Assembly (NCBI GenBank): GCA_020638655.1
Contig: JACKIC010000001.1
Coordinates: forward strand, 558,001 to 622,000
Direction of reading: 5' to 3'
Source of the DNA: Planctomycetota bacterium
Lineage (GTDB): Bacteria > Planctomycetota > UBA1135 > UBA2386
Length of the DNA stretch: 64,000 bases
The first letter of the stretch is position 1. Each line of letters starts with the position of its first letter. Under the pieces are notes generated by a model. The model was not told where the DNA came from. It worked only from the letters and a program-made list of their open reading frames with translations, and did no database searches. Below, in pieces: positions 44,407-52,792 of this stretch. The position numbers and the translations under genes were made by a program.

Positions 44407-44978
44407 CCGAGACGAGCCTCGCCCGCGATCCGATCGCGCAGATCCACGACCTGTTCGCGCGACGCGGCGACCTCGCCTACGGTGAAGCGATCGACCAGCT
44501 GCAGCACGCGCTGCAGAGCGCCCGGCTGGCCGAGCTCCGCGGCGAGGGCCCGGCGATGATCACGGCCTGTCTGCTGCACGACATCGGCCACATGCAGCAC
44601 GAGGACGCGGCGGCAGCGCTGGCCTGCGGCGACGACGACGGCCACGAGTCGATCGGCATGCACTTCCTGCTGCCGTGGTTCAGCGACCAGGTGGTCGCCC
44701 CCGTGGCCCTGCACGTGCAGGCCAAACGCTACCTCGCCGCGGTCGACGCCGAGTACCTCGCGCAGCTGTCGCGGGTCTCGAGGCACACGCTCGATCTGCA
44801 GGGTGGGCCGATGTCGTTGGTCGAGGCGGCGACGTTCGCGCGGCTGCCGTTCGCGAGCGCCGCGATCCGCCTGCGTCGCATCGACGAGGCCGCCAAGGTG
44901 CCCGGCGCCTCGACGCCGCCGCTGTCGCACTACCTGAGGATCGCGGCCGGCTGCCGGCGCGACCGACGAGCGAAGTAG
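44403..44978 (+). CDS. PhnZ-like HD-domain phosphonate oxygenase
   Basis: A 191-residue HD-domain protein of the phosphonate-associated HDIG type. Known PhnZ is a mixed-valence di-iron enzyme that oxidatively cleaves (R)-2-amino-1-hydroxyethylphosphonate to glycine and phosphate. Seen here: YGEAIDQLQHALQSA near residue 26-40 (the Tyr/Glu and His positions), LLHDIGHMQHED at 58-69 (HD pair His59-Asp60 plus His63), GHESIGMHFL and APVALHVQAKRYLAA later. The hydroxylase partner PhnY is absent here, so the actual substrate may differ. Its last 49 bases overlap the convergent DUF5690 gene. Confidence 0.87.
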   Translation: MTETSLARDPIAQIHDLFARRGDLAYGEAIDQLQHALQSARLAELRGEGPAMITACLLHDIGHMQHEDAAAALACGDDDGHESIGMHFLLPWFSDQVVAPVALHVQAKRYLAAVDAEYLAQLSRVSRHTLDLQGGPMSLVEAATFARLPFASAAIRLRRIDEAAKVPGASTPPLSHYLRIAAGCRRDRRAK

Positions 44979-46207
44979 AGCAGCGCGCCGGTCAGGCATA
45001 CGGCCGCGGAGCAGGCGGCGACGTAGACGAGCCCGCGGAAGAACCCGAGCAGGTCGCCGGCGCCGAGCGCGCCGCGGCCGAACATCACCGCGACGTAGCC
45101 GAGATAGCCGAACGAGTCGGCGAGATAGAGCAGGAAGCCGAGGTTGCCGCGATCGCGGGTCAACGCGACGAGGCGTTCGAACAACGTCGTGTGCACGGCG
45201 ACGTAGGGCAGGTAGAGCCCCAGCCCGACCAGCACCATGAAGGCGAAGCCGTCGATCCGGTGCGACGACGACAGCGCGGTGGCGACGATGCACAGCAACA
45301 GGCCGGCGATGCCGACGCCCATGCCGCACCGGAACGCGCGGTGGTTGTCGCCGATCAGCACCACGGCGCCGTTGCCGACCAGCACGAGCGCCGCGACCAA
45401 CAGCTCGGACCAGGTGAACAGCGACGGCGCGCCGCCATAACCGAGGCTTCGCCACAGCTCGGGCGAGAAGTCGGCGCGCACGCTGCGCAATACGGTGATC
45501 GCGAGGTAGGCGAGCACGATGCACGCGAGCCCGGTGCCGTGTCGCCGCAAGAACGCGCGCCGGTCGTCGCGGGTCATCGGCGGGCGCGGCGCGCGCGCGG
45601 CGACGTCCTCGGCGTCGGGCGGCGGCACGCGCGCCAACAACCGCACGCAGATCAGCAGCAACGGCGCGAACAGGAGCCCGGCGACGGCCGGCATCCACAC
45701 CTCGGTCACGCCCGCGGCGAGCAACTGGCTGCCGACCGACTTGGCGAAGCCGTCGGCGACGATGAAGCTCGCGCACAGCCCGGCGGCAGCCGCCTCGGTC
45801 AGCCGACGCCCCTCGAGGAACGCCATCACCAACCCGAACACCATGCCGAGCGGCAGGCCGTTGGCGAACAGGCACACGGGCTGCAACGCGTGCGGCACGA
45901 GCGGCAGCAGCAGCAAGGCGAGCTCGGCTGCAGCGATCAGAACCAACAGCGTCGGCACGCGGCGCGGCGCGGACACCGACGAGACGACGCGGATGCCGAG
46001 GAACTTCGACAGCGTGTAGCCGAGCACCTGCGCGGCGAGAAGCACGGTCTTGCCGTCGACGCCGAACCACGCGGGCGCCGCCCAGCTCGCAGCGGTGAAC
46101 GGCTTGCGGAAGCCGTACATCGCGAAGTACGCGCCGAACGCCGCGACTGCCGACAGCGCGGCGACGCGCACGTGACCATGGCGCCGTGCCTCTTGCTCGC
46201 GGCTCAC
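44930..46207 (-). CDS. DUF5690/MFS-like membrane transporter
   Basis: A 425-residue polytopic protein with about 12 hydrophobic helices, MFS-like. The start MSREQEARRHGHVRVAALSAVAAFGAYFAMYGFRKPFTAASW matches the DUF5690 beginning, with MYGFRKPFTAA as its signature. Further marks are SKFLGIRVVSS and LADSFGYLGYVAVM near the C terminus. The transported compound is unknown; location beside three phosphonate enzymes suggests import of a phosphonate or export of a product. The TAG at 44930-44932 lies inside the 3' end of the PhnZ-like gene on the other strand. Confidence 0.83.
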   Translation of the reverse strand: MSREQEARRHGHVRVAALSAVAAFGAYFAMYGFRKPFTAASWAAPAWFGVDGKTVLLAAQVLGYTLSKFLGIRVVSSVSAPRRVPTLLVLIAAAELALLLLPLVPHALQPVCLFANGLPLGMVFGLVMAFLEGRRLTEAAAAGLCASFIVADGFAKSVGSQLLAAGVTEVWMPAVAGLLFAPLLLICVRLLARVPPPDAEDVAARAPRPPMTRDDRRAFLRRHGTGLACIVLAYLAITVLRSVRADFSPELWRSLGYGGAPSLFTWSELLVAALVLVGNGAVVLIGDNHRAFRCGMGVGIAGLLLCIVATALSSSHRIDGFAFMVLVGLGLYLPYVAVHTTLFERLVALTRDRGNLGFLLYLADSFGYLGYVAVMFGRGALGAGDLLGFFRGLVYVAACSAAVCLTGALLYFARRSRRQPAAILR

Positions 46208-46276
46208 CCGAGCACGATCGGGCGCCGCGGCAAGGTTGGATGAAGACGGTACGAGGGCTGTCGGTGCGACGCGGAA

Positions 46277-46906
46277 TCAGTCGCGTCCCGCCCACCCGTC
46301 GACCTGCACGACGCGGTCCTCTTCGGCGATCCATGCCGACAGCTTGCCGCCGTAGACACAGCCGGTGTCGAGCCCGACGCACTGCGGTCGCACCACGAGC
46401 CCGCGCCGCGCCCAGTGCCCGAACACGACGCGCTTGCTGCCGCGGTAGAAGTCGTCCCACGGCCGGAACGGCGGCCCTGGCGGCGGCCAGTCGCGGTCCG
46501 GCTGGCGTCCGTCGGCGTCGCAGTAGCGCACGTTGACGGCGTAGTTGCGGTCGGCGGCGGAGAGGTTGCGCAGGCGCTCTTCGTCCCAGCGCGGGTGCAG
46601 CCCCGCGTGCACCATGATCACGTCGTCGAAGATGCGCACGATCGGCAGCGCCGCGAGCCAGTCGCGGCGCGGCCCCTTCTCGCCCTTGTGCTTGCCGAGC
46701 CAGTGCAGGTCGTGGTTGCCGAGCACGGGCTCGGCGCGCAGCTGCATCAGCAGATCGAGCGTGCCCGGCGAATCCGGCCCTTTGTTGACGAGATCGCCGA
46801 CCGGCAGCAGCCGGTCGCGCCCCAGCTCGAACTGCACTGCCTGCAGCAGGCGTTCGAGCGGTTCGCGGCAACCCTGGATGTCACCGACGAAGATGCGGCG
46901 CGTCAC
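46277..46906 (-). CDS. calcineurin-type metallophosphatase (ApaH-like symmetrical Ap4A-hydrolase relative)
   Basis: A 209-residue PPP-superfamily phosphoesterase. Motifs in order: FVGDIQGCREPLERLL (GD-x-H/QG with Gln in place of His), LLPVGDLVNKGPDS (GDxVNRG), VLGNHDLHWLG (GNHD) and VHAGLHPRW, then FGHWARRG and LDTGCVYGGKLSAW at the end. The order and GPDSPGTLDLL segment match ApaH-like symmetrical diadenosine tetraphosphatases, though it is shorter than the ~280-residue E. coli ApaH. GTG 46906 overlaps the upstream M14 gene stop (GTGA). Confidence 0.86.
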   Translation of the reverse strand: MTRRIFVGDIQGCREPLERLLQAVQFELGRDRLLPVGDLVNKGPDSPGTLDLLMQLRAEPVLGNHDLHWLGKHKGEKGPRRDWLAALPIVRIFDDVIMVHAGLHPRWDEERLRNLSAADRNYAVNVRYCDADGRQPDRDWPPPGPPFRPWDDFYRGSKRVVFGHWARRGLVVRPQCVGLDTGCVYGGKLSAWIAEEDRVVQVDGWAGRD

Positions 46907-48729
46907 GGGATCGGCGTCACGACGACCGGCTGACTCCAGGTGCGGATGCCGTAGTGGTAGTTGGGGTCGAAGGTGATGCCGGCGACGTAGGTCGACAAGC
47001 CGACCAGCAGCGGTTCGTTGGGCAGGGTCAGCACCGACTGCGCCTGCGCGCTGGCGTCGAGCGTGACCCAGGTCGGCGTCAGGATCGGGTTGCCGAACCA
47101 GGCCGCCTCGAACAGGAAGTCGCCGTTGAGCGGCAGCACGCGCTGGCCGCCGAGGTTGATGCCGGGCGAGGTGCCCAGCGACCAGCCGAACAGCGCCGTG
47201 TTGCCGGCGGCGCCGGGGCTGCTGTAGGTGAACGTCACCTGCGTGCCGATCTGCCCGTTGCCGGCCTTGACCAGCGTCGCCACAGAGCCGACCGGCTCGA
47301 GCACCACGTCGAGCGCCTGCGGCGCGTCGTAGGTGGTCACCTGCACGGCCACCGTCTTGCTGGTGTGGCCGGTCGCCGCGAACGTGACGTTCCAGTTGCC
47401 GATCGGCAGCCACAGCCCGTAGCGACCGTCGCGCAGCCGGCTCTTGGTGACTTCGCCGTGGTTGAGCAGGGTCGGCGTGAACGTGATCGTCGCCTCCACC
47501 GGAGTGAAGCCGATGCTCGAGTGCACGTGGCCGCGCAGCGCCGGCGCCCAGCTGGTCAGCGCCTGGCGGATGCCGGGCCAGACGCGGATCTCCTCGGCCA
47601 CGGTGGTCGCGTAGGCCGGCTGGAACGAGGTGCCCACCTCGGTCAGGAACGACAGCGTGCCGCCCGCCGAGTAGTGATCCTCGGGCGCCTCACCCGATCC
47701 CGACGGATCGCGCGTGTTGAAGGCCATCGGGCCGCGCAGGCTGTCGGCGTAACGCTGCTGCAGCGCCTGCATCGTCGGGTTGACGTTGGCGCACGGCGCC
47801 CACATGCGCAGCACTTCCTGGCCGTAGCTGTGGAAGTCGAGATAGACCTCGGGCCGCAGCTTCGCCATCAGGTTGCGCATCACCTGCACCTCGGGCTCGC
47901 TGCCCGCCGACGGCCCGCGGTAGGTCTCCGACGAGGTCGTCGAGGAGGAGCCGCACAGCCCCCACAGGAACGGGTAGTTGCGGTTGAGGTCGACGCCGTA
48001 GTTGGCGCCGTTGTTGCGGCGGTTCTTGCGCCAGTTGGCGTTGCTGTTCCAGACGTAGTCGACGCCGTCGGGGTTGACCATCGGCACGAAGTAGAGCTCG
48101 TGGCCGTCGACGAGCGCGGCGATCGCCGGGTCGGTGGCGTAGGCGGCGAGGATGCGCTGCATCGCGCCGATCACCATCACCGGCGAGTTCAGTTCGCGCG
48201 CGTGGTGCTGGGCCGCGATCACGATCGCCGGCTCGTCCTCGTCCACCGCCACGTTGTCGCTGACCTTGAGCGCGAAGATCGACCGGTTCTGATGCGTCGG
48301 CACGCCGCCGGGCATCGTGCTGAGGTTGACCTTCTGCGCCAGCCCGGGGTGCAGGGCGACCTCGGCGTCGATCGCCGCCTCGATCTCGGCGACCTCGTAG
48401 TAGGCGAGGTCGGGCATGTCCTCGCCCGCGGCGATCGCGCGCTCGACGGCGATGTCGCGGTACGGCCGGCTGACGTCGACGAGCTGGGCGCGCGGCGCGA
48501 TCGACAGGAACGCGCCGAGCTCCTGCTGCTGCACCACCACCTCGAGCGACCCCGTGGTCGCCGCCGCACCGCCACAGCACGAACCGAGCACGTCGAAGTG
48601 CTGCTGCAGCAACAGCCGCTGTCCCGGCGTCGGGTTCTTGAGCGCGTAGAGGTAGGAGGGCGGCTCGGCCTGGGCCCACGCGAACGTGGTCAGCAGGGCC
48701 GCGACGGCGGCGTGGATGGGAAGGCGCAT
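46903..48729 (-). CDS. secreted M14 zinc carboxypeptidase with lineage C-terminal domain
   Basis: A 608-residue secreted metallocarboxypeptidase. ATG 48729 gives a signal peptide (MRLPIHAAVAALLTTFAWA). The M14 domain covers ~110-430: zinc ligands His176-x-x-Glu179 in AAQHHAREL and His300 in YLDFHSYGQE, substrate-binding ANWRKNRRNN and LNRNYPFLWG near 232-256, and catalytic Glu in TLSFLTEVGTSF near 385. It removes C-terminal amino acids from peptides. A CnaB-like middle module (~430-515) is followed by the recurrent C-terminal domain (from ~525: AGNTALFGWSLGTSPGINLGG, ending IRTWSQPVVVTPIP). Coupled to the metallophosphatase gene, an odd pairing. Confidence 0.92.
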   Translation of the reverse strand: MRLPIHAAVAALLTTFAWAQAEPPSYLYALKNPTPGQRLLLQQHFDVLGSCCGGAAATTGSLEVVVQQQELGAFLSIAPRAQLVDVSRPYRDIAVERAIAAGEDMPDLAYYEVAEIEAAIDAEVALHPGLAQKVNLSTMPGGVPTHQNRSIFALKVSDNVAVDEDEPAIVIAAQHHARELNSPVMVIGAMQRILAAYATDPAIAALVDGHELYFVPMVNPDGVDYVWNSNANWRKNRRNNGANYGVDLNRNYPFLWGLCGSSSTTSSETYRGPSAGSEPEVQVMRNLMAKLRPEVYLDFHSYGQEVLRMWAPCANVNPTMQALQQRYADSLRGPMAFNTRDPSGSGEAPEDHYSAGGTLSFLTEVGTSFQPAYATTVAEEIRVWPGIRQALTSWAPALRGHVHSSIGFTPVEATITFTPTLLNHGEVTKSRLRDGRYGLWLPIGNWNVTFAATGHTSKTVAVQVTTYDAPQALDVVLEPVGSVATLVKAGNGQIGTQVTFTYSSPGAAGNTALFGWSLGTSPGINLGGQRVLPLNGDFLFEAAWFGNPILTPTWVTLDASAQAQSVLTLPNEPLLVGLSTYVAGITFDPNYHYGIRTWSQPVVVTPIP

Positions 48730-48840
48730 GGGGGAGTCGGCGACGAAGCTTGCGGGACGAGGGGCAGCCGGCATTGTTCCGCCTGTCGGTCCGCACTCCC
48801 AGCCCCTGCCCGCTTTGACCAGCCGCTTTCGGATGATCGC

Positions 48841-50403
48841 ATGAGCCGTCTGCTCCGTGCCGCGGGCTCGATCTCCGCATTCACCCTGCTGTCGCGCATC
48901 TTCGGGCTCTACCGGGACCGCCTGATGACGCAGACCCTGGGCGCCGGCTGGGTCCAGGGCACCTTCCTGCTGGCCTGGACGCTGCCCAACCTGATGCGCC
49001 GACTGCTCGGCGAGGGCGCCCTGTCGGCGTCGTTCGTGCCGGCCTACGCAGCCGCGAAGAAACGCGGCGACCACGCCGTCGCCGACGAGCTGCTCGGTCA
49101 GGTGCTGGGCACGGTCACCACGATCCTGTTGCCGATCTGCGCGCTGGTCGCCGCGGCGAGCCTGCTGCTGCCGGCCGAGTGGCTGCCGGCGCCCGAACAC
49201 GGCGGCGTCGAGGCGATGCGGCTGTTGTTGCTGCTCAATGCGGTGCTGTTCCCGTATGCGCTGCCGGTGTGTCTGACCGCGGTGCTGTCGGGGGCGATGA
49301 ACACGCTCGGTGCGTTCGCGCTGCCGGCGGCGGTGCCGATCGTGATGAACCTGTTCTGGATCGCGGCGCTGCTGCTGGCCGGTCCGATGGGCATCACCGT
49401 CGACACCGAGATCGCGTCGTGGGCCGCGGTCTGCCTCGCGATCGGCGGCGTGGCGCAGTTACTGCTCGTGGCGGTGCCGCTGTGGCGGGTCGGCGCGCTG
49501 CCGCGGCCGCGCTTCGGCCTGCCGCGCCGCGGCACCCCGGCGTTCGCGGTGTTCGCCGCGATGACGCCGACCGTGCTCGGCATGTCGCTCAACCAGATCA
49601 GCAGCCTGCTCGATCAGCTGATGGCCTACGTGCTGGTCGCGCCCGGCGCCAACACCTACGTCTACCTGGCCAACCGGCTGCTGCTGTTCCCGCACGCGCT
49701 GACGGCGATGGCGGTCGCGGTGGCGGTGTTCCCGCGGCTGGCCACGGACGCGACCGACGACGACCGGACCGTGCTGCGACGCACGCTCGATCGCGCCGCG
49801 GCGGCGACGATCTTCGTGACCCTGCCGGCGGCGATGGGGCTGATCGTGCTCGGCCACGACGTCGTGCGCGTGCTGTTCGAGGGCGGGCAGTTCACGGCCG
49901 AGGACGTGCGCCCGACGGTGCTGACGAGCTGCTGCCTGGTGGCGGGCCTACCGTTCCTCGGCATCGCCCAGCTGTATGCGCGGGCGTTCTACGCGGTCGG
50001 TGACATGCGCACGCCGCCGCGCATCGCCGTGCGCCTCGTGATCGGCAATGCTGCACTCAACCTGCTGCTGCTGTGGACGACGGACCTGGGCACGGCCGGC
50101 CTGGCGCTGTCGAGCAGCCTGTCGTCGCTGGCCAACGCGATCCTGCTCGCGCGCGCGTTCCGCAAGCACGCCGCCGCAGGTGCGGTGCCCGCCGCCGGCG
50201 CGTGGCTGCGCGCGACGGTCGCCACGACGGCGATGTGTGTCACGCTGCCGTTCGTGCGCTTCGCCGCCGAAGAGGCCTCGCTCGGTGCGCGCGCGCTCGG
50301 CAACGTCGTCGCGCCGATCGGCATCGGCGTCGTCGTCTACTTCGTCTGCCAGCTACTGCTGCGTTCGCCCGAGCTGCAGGCGCTGCGGCGGCGGCGGGCC
50401 TGA
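48841..50403 (+). CDS. murJ: lipid II flippase MurJ
   Basis: A 520-residue MOP-superfamily flippase with ~14 membrane helices that moves lipid II across the cytoplasmic membrane for peptidoglycan synthesis. The N terminus LLRAAGSISAFTLLSRIFGLYRDRLMTQTLGAG is the family signature (SRxxGxxRD). Further marks are PNLMRRLLGEGALSASFVPAY and LFEGGQFTAEDV late, with ARAFYAVGDMRTP following. Length matches MurJ (~510). The ATG 48841 directly follows a 111-base gap after the divergent M14 gene. Presence supports a peptidoglycan-making planctomycete. Confidence 0.95.
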   Translation: MSRLLRAAGSISAFTLLSRIFGLYRDRLMTQTLGAGWVQGTFLLAWTLPNLMRRLLGEGALSASFVPAYAAAKKRGDHAVADELLGQVLGTVTTILLPICALVAAASLLLPAEWLPAPEHGGVEAMRLLLLLNAVLFPYALPVCLTAVLSGAMNTLGAFALPAAVPIVMNLFWIAALLLAGPMGITVDTEIASWAAVCLAIGGVAQLLLVAVPLWRVGALPRPRFGLPRRGTPAFAVFAAMTPTVLGMSLNQISSLLDQLMAYVLVAPGANTYVYLANRLLLFPHALTAMAVAVAVFPRLATDATDDDRTVLRRTLDRAAAATIFVTLPAAMGLIVLGHDVVRVLFEGGQFTAEDVRPTVLTSCCLVAGLPFLGIAQLYARAFYAVGDMRTPPRIAVRLVIGNAALNLLLLWTTDLGTAGLALSSSLSSLANAILLARAFRKHAAAGAVPAAGAWLRATVATTAMCVTLPFVRFAAEEASLGARALGNVVAPIGIGVVVYFVCQLLLRSPELQALRRRRA

Positions 50404-50410
50404 TCGCCGT

Positions 50411-50968
50411 TCATTCGATGCGTTCGAACTCGAGGTAGCTGGCGTCGTCCTGGTAGATGCGCAAGAGGCCGCGGGCGATGTCGACGCGGCGCACCGCACG
50501 CTCACCCGGCCGCTGCACGAGCACATTGCCGTCGGCGTCGTTGAAGTAGCTGAGTTTGACCTCGGTCTGCATGCCGTTGTCGACGGGCTTCCAGCCGCGC
50601 ACGTCGGCGCGCAGCAGCGGCCTGGACGGGTTGACGCCGGGCCCCAGCATGGTGAGGAACAGATGCCGGCTGGTGATCGCGCAGTAGCCGGTGCCGGTGC
50701 GCGGGTCGATCGTGCCGGCCACCATGCGGCGGCGCAGTTCGTAGACGCCTTCGAAGGCGTGGCGCGCGGCGGGAGTTGTGTCCTGCGGCGCGCTCTTGGT
50801 GTCTTGCTTGGCGTCGCCCTTGGGGTCTTCCTTGGCGCCTTCCTTGGGTTGGGCCGCCGGAGACTCGCTCGGCGGCTTCGCCGGCGCGGGCTTGGGCTCC
50901 TGCCCCTGGAATGCCGGGACCAGCCAACCCAGACAACACAACACCACGATCGGAAGACGGTTGTTCAT
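50411..50968 (-). CDS. hypothetical secreted protein
   Basis: A 185-residue protein with a signal peptide (MNNRLPIVVLCCLGWLVPAFQ) and a Lys/Pro-rich linker of ~45 residues (KPAPAKPPSESPAAQPKEGAK and on). The C-terminal ~115 residues are beta-rich (FEGVYELRRRMVAGTIDPRTGTGYCAITSRHLFLTML), reminiscent of small lipocalin-like or DUF-type sandwiches, but no family is recognised. ATG 50968 overlaps the stop of the upstream CnaB-like gene (ATGA), so it is the second gene of a coupled pair. Confidence 0.68.
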   Translation of the reverse strand: MNNRLPIVVLCCLGWLVPAFQGQEPKPAPAKPPSESPAAQPKEGAKEDPKGDAKQDTKSAPQDTTPAARHAFEGVYELRRRMVAGTIDPRTGTGYCAITSRHLFLTMLGPGVNPSRPLLRADVRGWKPVDNGMQTEVKLSYFNDADGNVLVQRPGERAVRRVDIARGLLRIYQDDASYLEFERIE

Positions 50969-52188
50969 TGCACCTCGATGACGACGTCACCCAGCTCCTG
51001 GCCGGGCTCGACGGTGGCGACCGTGCTGCCGTGGCGCACGATCGGCTTGCGGTTCTTGGGTTGGTAGGTGTGCTGCGCGGTGATGTCGATCGTGCCGGGC
51101 ACGATCTGGCGCAGCTCGAAGCGGCCGTCGGCGTCGGCGCGGATCGCCGCGCTCTCGCCGCTCCAGACGAGTGTGCCGCCGAGCGGCACGGGCGGACTCA
51201 CGCGGGCGTCGAGCACGACGCCGCGCACCACGGCCGCGGTGACCACCTCGATCGTCGGCGCCACGCCGAGCCGCGCGACCGTGGGTTTGGCGACGAGATG
51301 CTCGGGCAGGCCGATCACCAACAGGCGCGGTTCGAGTTCTTCAGGAACGTGGTGCAGCAGGAAGTTGCCGTCCGCGTCGGGGTGCGCTTCGACGCCGGGC
51401 AGGCCGCGCGCCAGGATCAGCAGCTCGTCGGGCTTGCATCCCTCGGGGCAGAGCAGGCGACCGCGGCGCGGCGGCGCGCGCTGCAGCCGCACGACCTGGC
51501 CGGCCACGGCCATCGCGGGCCCGTCTAGCGGCGCGTGCACGATCGCGTGATCGGCAGCGAGCACCCGCAGCGCGATCGGACCGCGCGTCGCGGCGATGCC
51601 CTCGATCTCGTAGGCGCCGTCCGGGCCCGTGGTAACCTCCGCGAGCGGGATGCCGTGCTCGCCGCCGCCCATGACGATCACCTTGGCGCCGACGACGGGC
51701 ACGTAGTCGCGCCGCCAGCCGAACCACCAGAAGGGCCGGGTCTCGACGACCTGCCCCCAGACGGTCACCGGCGGCTCGAGCGTGATGGTCGCGCGCTTGC
51801 CGTTCTCCACGAAGGTGAAGCCGGTGCCGACGCCGGCACCCGAGTAGCGCACGACCGCGCGTTCGGGCACGAGTTCCTGCCCGACCGAGAGGGTCCCGCC
51901 CGCCGCGAGCTGCTCGCTGCCGAGCGGCGGCGGCGGCGACGGCGCGGTGAAGGCGAAGCGCTCGGGGAAGAACGTCAGCTCGAGCGCCGGTGCGGCCCCG
52001 CCGCCCGGGCCCACCGCCGTGAGGTAGGTGCGGCCCTGTTCGTAGGAATGCCACGCCCGCCAGGCGCCGAAGGCCATCAGGCAGACGATCACCACCCAGA
52101 CCACGGGCGGAACCCCGGTGGGCGGCGGCGGGGTGCTGCGGTCGCGCAGCCGACGGGGGCGCTTGATCGTGGAGCCGGCAGTTGGCAC
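50965..52188 (-). CDS. membrane-anchored carboxypeptidase-regulatory/CnaB-like protein
   Basis: A 407-residue protein. GTG 52188 (VPTAGSTIKRPRRLRD) is chosen because a single membrane segment (VVWVVIVCLMAFGAWRAWHSY) follows at ~30; the longer upstream open frame is not protein-like. The extracytoplasmic part has three or four regulatory-like beta modules: VGAKVIVMGGGEHGIPLAEVTTGPDGAYEIEGIAAT near 160, HPDADGNFLLHHVPEELEPRLLVIG near 265 and VVRGVVLDARVSPPVPLGGTLVWSGESAAIRADADGRFELRQI near 315. No enzyme domain. Possibly a sensor or scaffold at the envelope. Confidence 0.76.
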   Translation of the reverse strand: MPTAGSTIKRPRRLRDRSTPPPPTGVPPVVWVVIVCLMAFGAWRAWHSYEQGRTYLTAVGPGGGAAPALELTFFPERFAFTAPSPPPPLGSEQLAAGGTLSVGQELVPERAVVRYSGAGVGTGFTFVENGKRATITLEPPVTVWGQVVETRPFWWFGWRRDYVPVVGAKVIVMGGGEHGIPLAEVTTGPDGAYEIEGIAATRGPIALRVLAADHAIVHAPLDGPAMAVAGQVVRLQRAPPRRGRLLCPEGCKPDELLILARGLPGVEAHPDADGNFLLHHVPEELEPRLLVIGLPEHLVAKPTVARLGVAPTIEVVTAAVVRGVVLDARVSPPVPLGGTLVWSGESAAIRADADGRFELRQIVPGTIDITAQHTYQPKNRKPIVRHGSTVATVEPGQELGDVVIEVQ

Positions 52189-52288
52189 GGGACAGAGGGT
52201 AACGGCAAACGGGGCAGCGCGGGAGGCGCGCGACGCGGCGGCAGAACGCTGCTGGCTGTGTGGTTTGTACCCGGTACCGTACGCTCGC

Positions 52289-52783
52289 ATGCTGATCCAT
52301 CTGGTGCGACACGGGATCGCGGCTGACGTCGCGGTCGGTGGCAGGGACGAGGACCGTGAGTTGACGGAAGAGGGCGTGGCCAAGCTGCGGCGCGCGGGCA
52401 AGGCCTGGCGCGAGCTGGTGGAGCCGACCGAGATCTGGTCCAGCCCGCTGCGGCGCGCGCAGCAGACGGCGGCGATCCTGGCCAAGGCGGTGCGCTTCGA
52501 CGGGGAGGTGCGCACAGTCGACGGACTGCGGCCGGAGGACCCGGTGCTCGAGGTGGTGCAGCAGCTCGAACAGGCGCTGCAGGCCGGCACGGTCAGCGTC
52601 GTGCTGGTAGGCCACGAGCCGCACCTGGGTTGCCTTCTGGGCTACCTGCTGCACGGCCGCGAGCACGCGGCGATCCCCCTGCGCAAGGGCATGCTGGCGA
52701 CGGTCGAGACGCTCTCGGCGACCAGCGTGCAGGGGCGGCTGCGGGTGGTGCTCGGCCAGCGCACCGCGGCGCGGCTGGCCTGA
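52289..52783 (+). CDS. sixA: phosphohistidine phosphatase SixA-like
   Basis: A 164-residue branch-2 histidine phosphatase that removes phosphate from phosphohistidine of HPt-type or PTS proteins. The catalytic His is in MLIHLVRHGIA (RHG, residues 7-9); WSSPLRRAQQTAAIL carries the conserved Arg pair, and VLVGHEPHLGCLLGYL the second active-site His. Length matches SixA (~160). ATG 52289 is 101 bases from the divergent CnaB-like start and its stop lies 9 bases from the convergent 1000-residue gene. Confidence 0.9.
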   Translation: MLIHLVRHGIAADVAVGGRDEDRELTEEGVAKLRRAGKAWRELVEPTEIWSSPLRRAQQTAAILAKAVRFDGEVRTVDGLRPEDPVLEVVQQLEQALQAGTVSVVLVGHEPHLGCLLGYLLHGREHAAIPLRKGMLATVETLSATSVQGRLRVVLGQRTAARLA

Positions 52784-52792
52784 GCACGCCGC

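Noticed and set aside
46954..48840. N-terminal extension of MurJ by more than 600 codons
   Set aside because: The extension is antisense to the M14 gene, and the MurJ signature begins right at ATG 48841.
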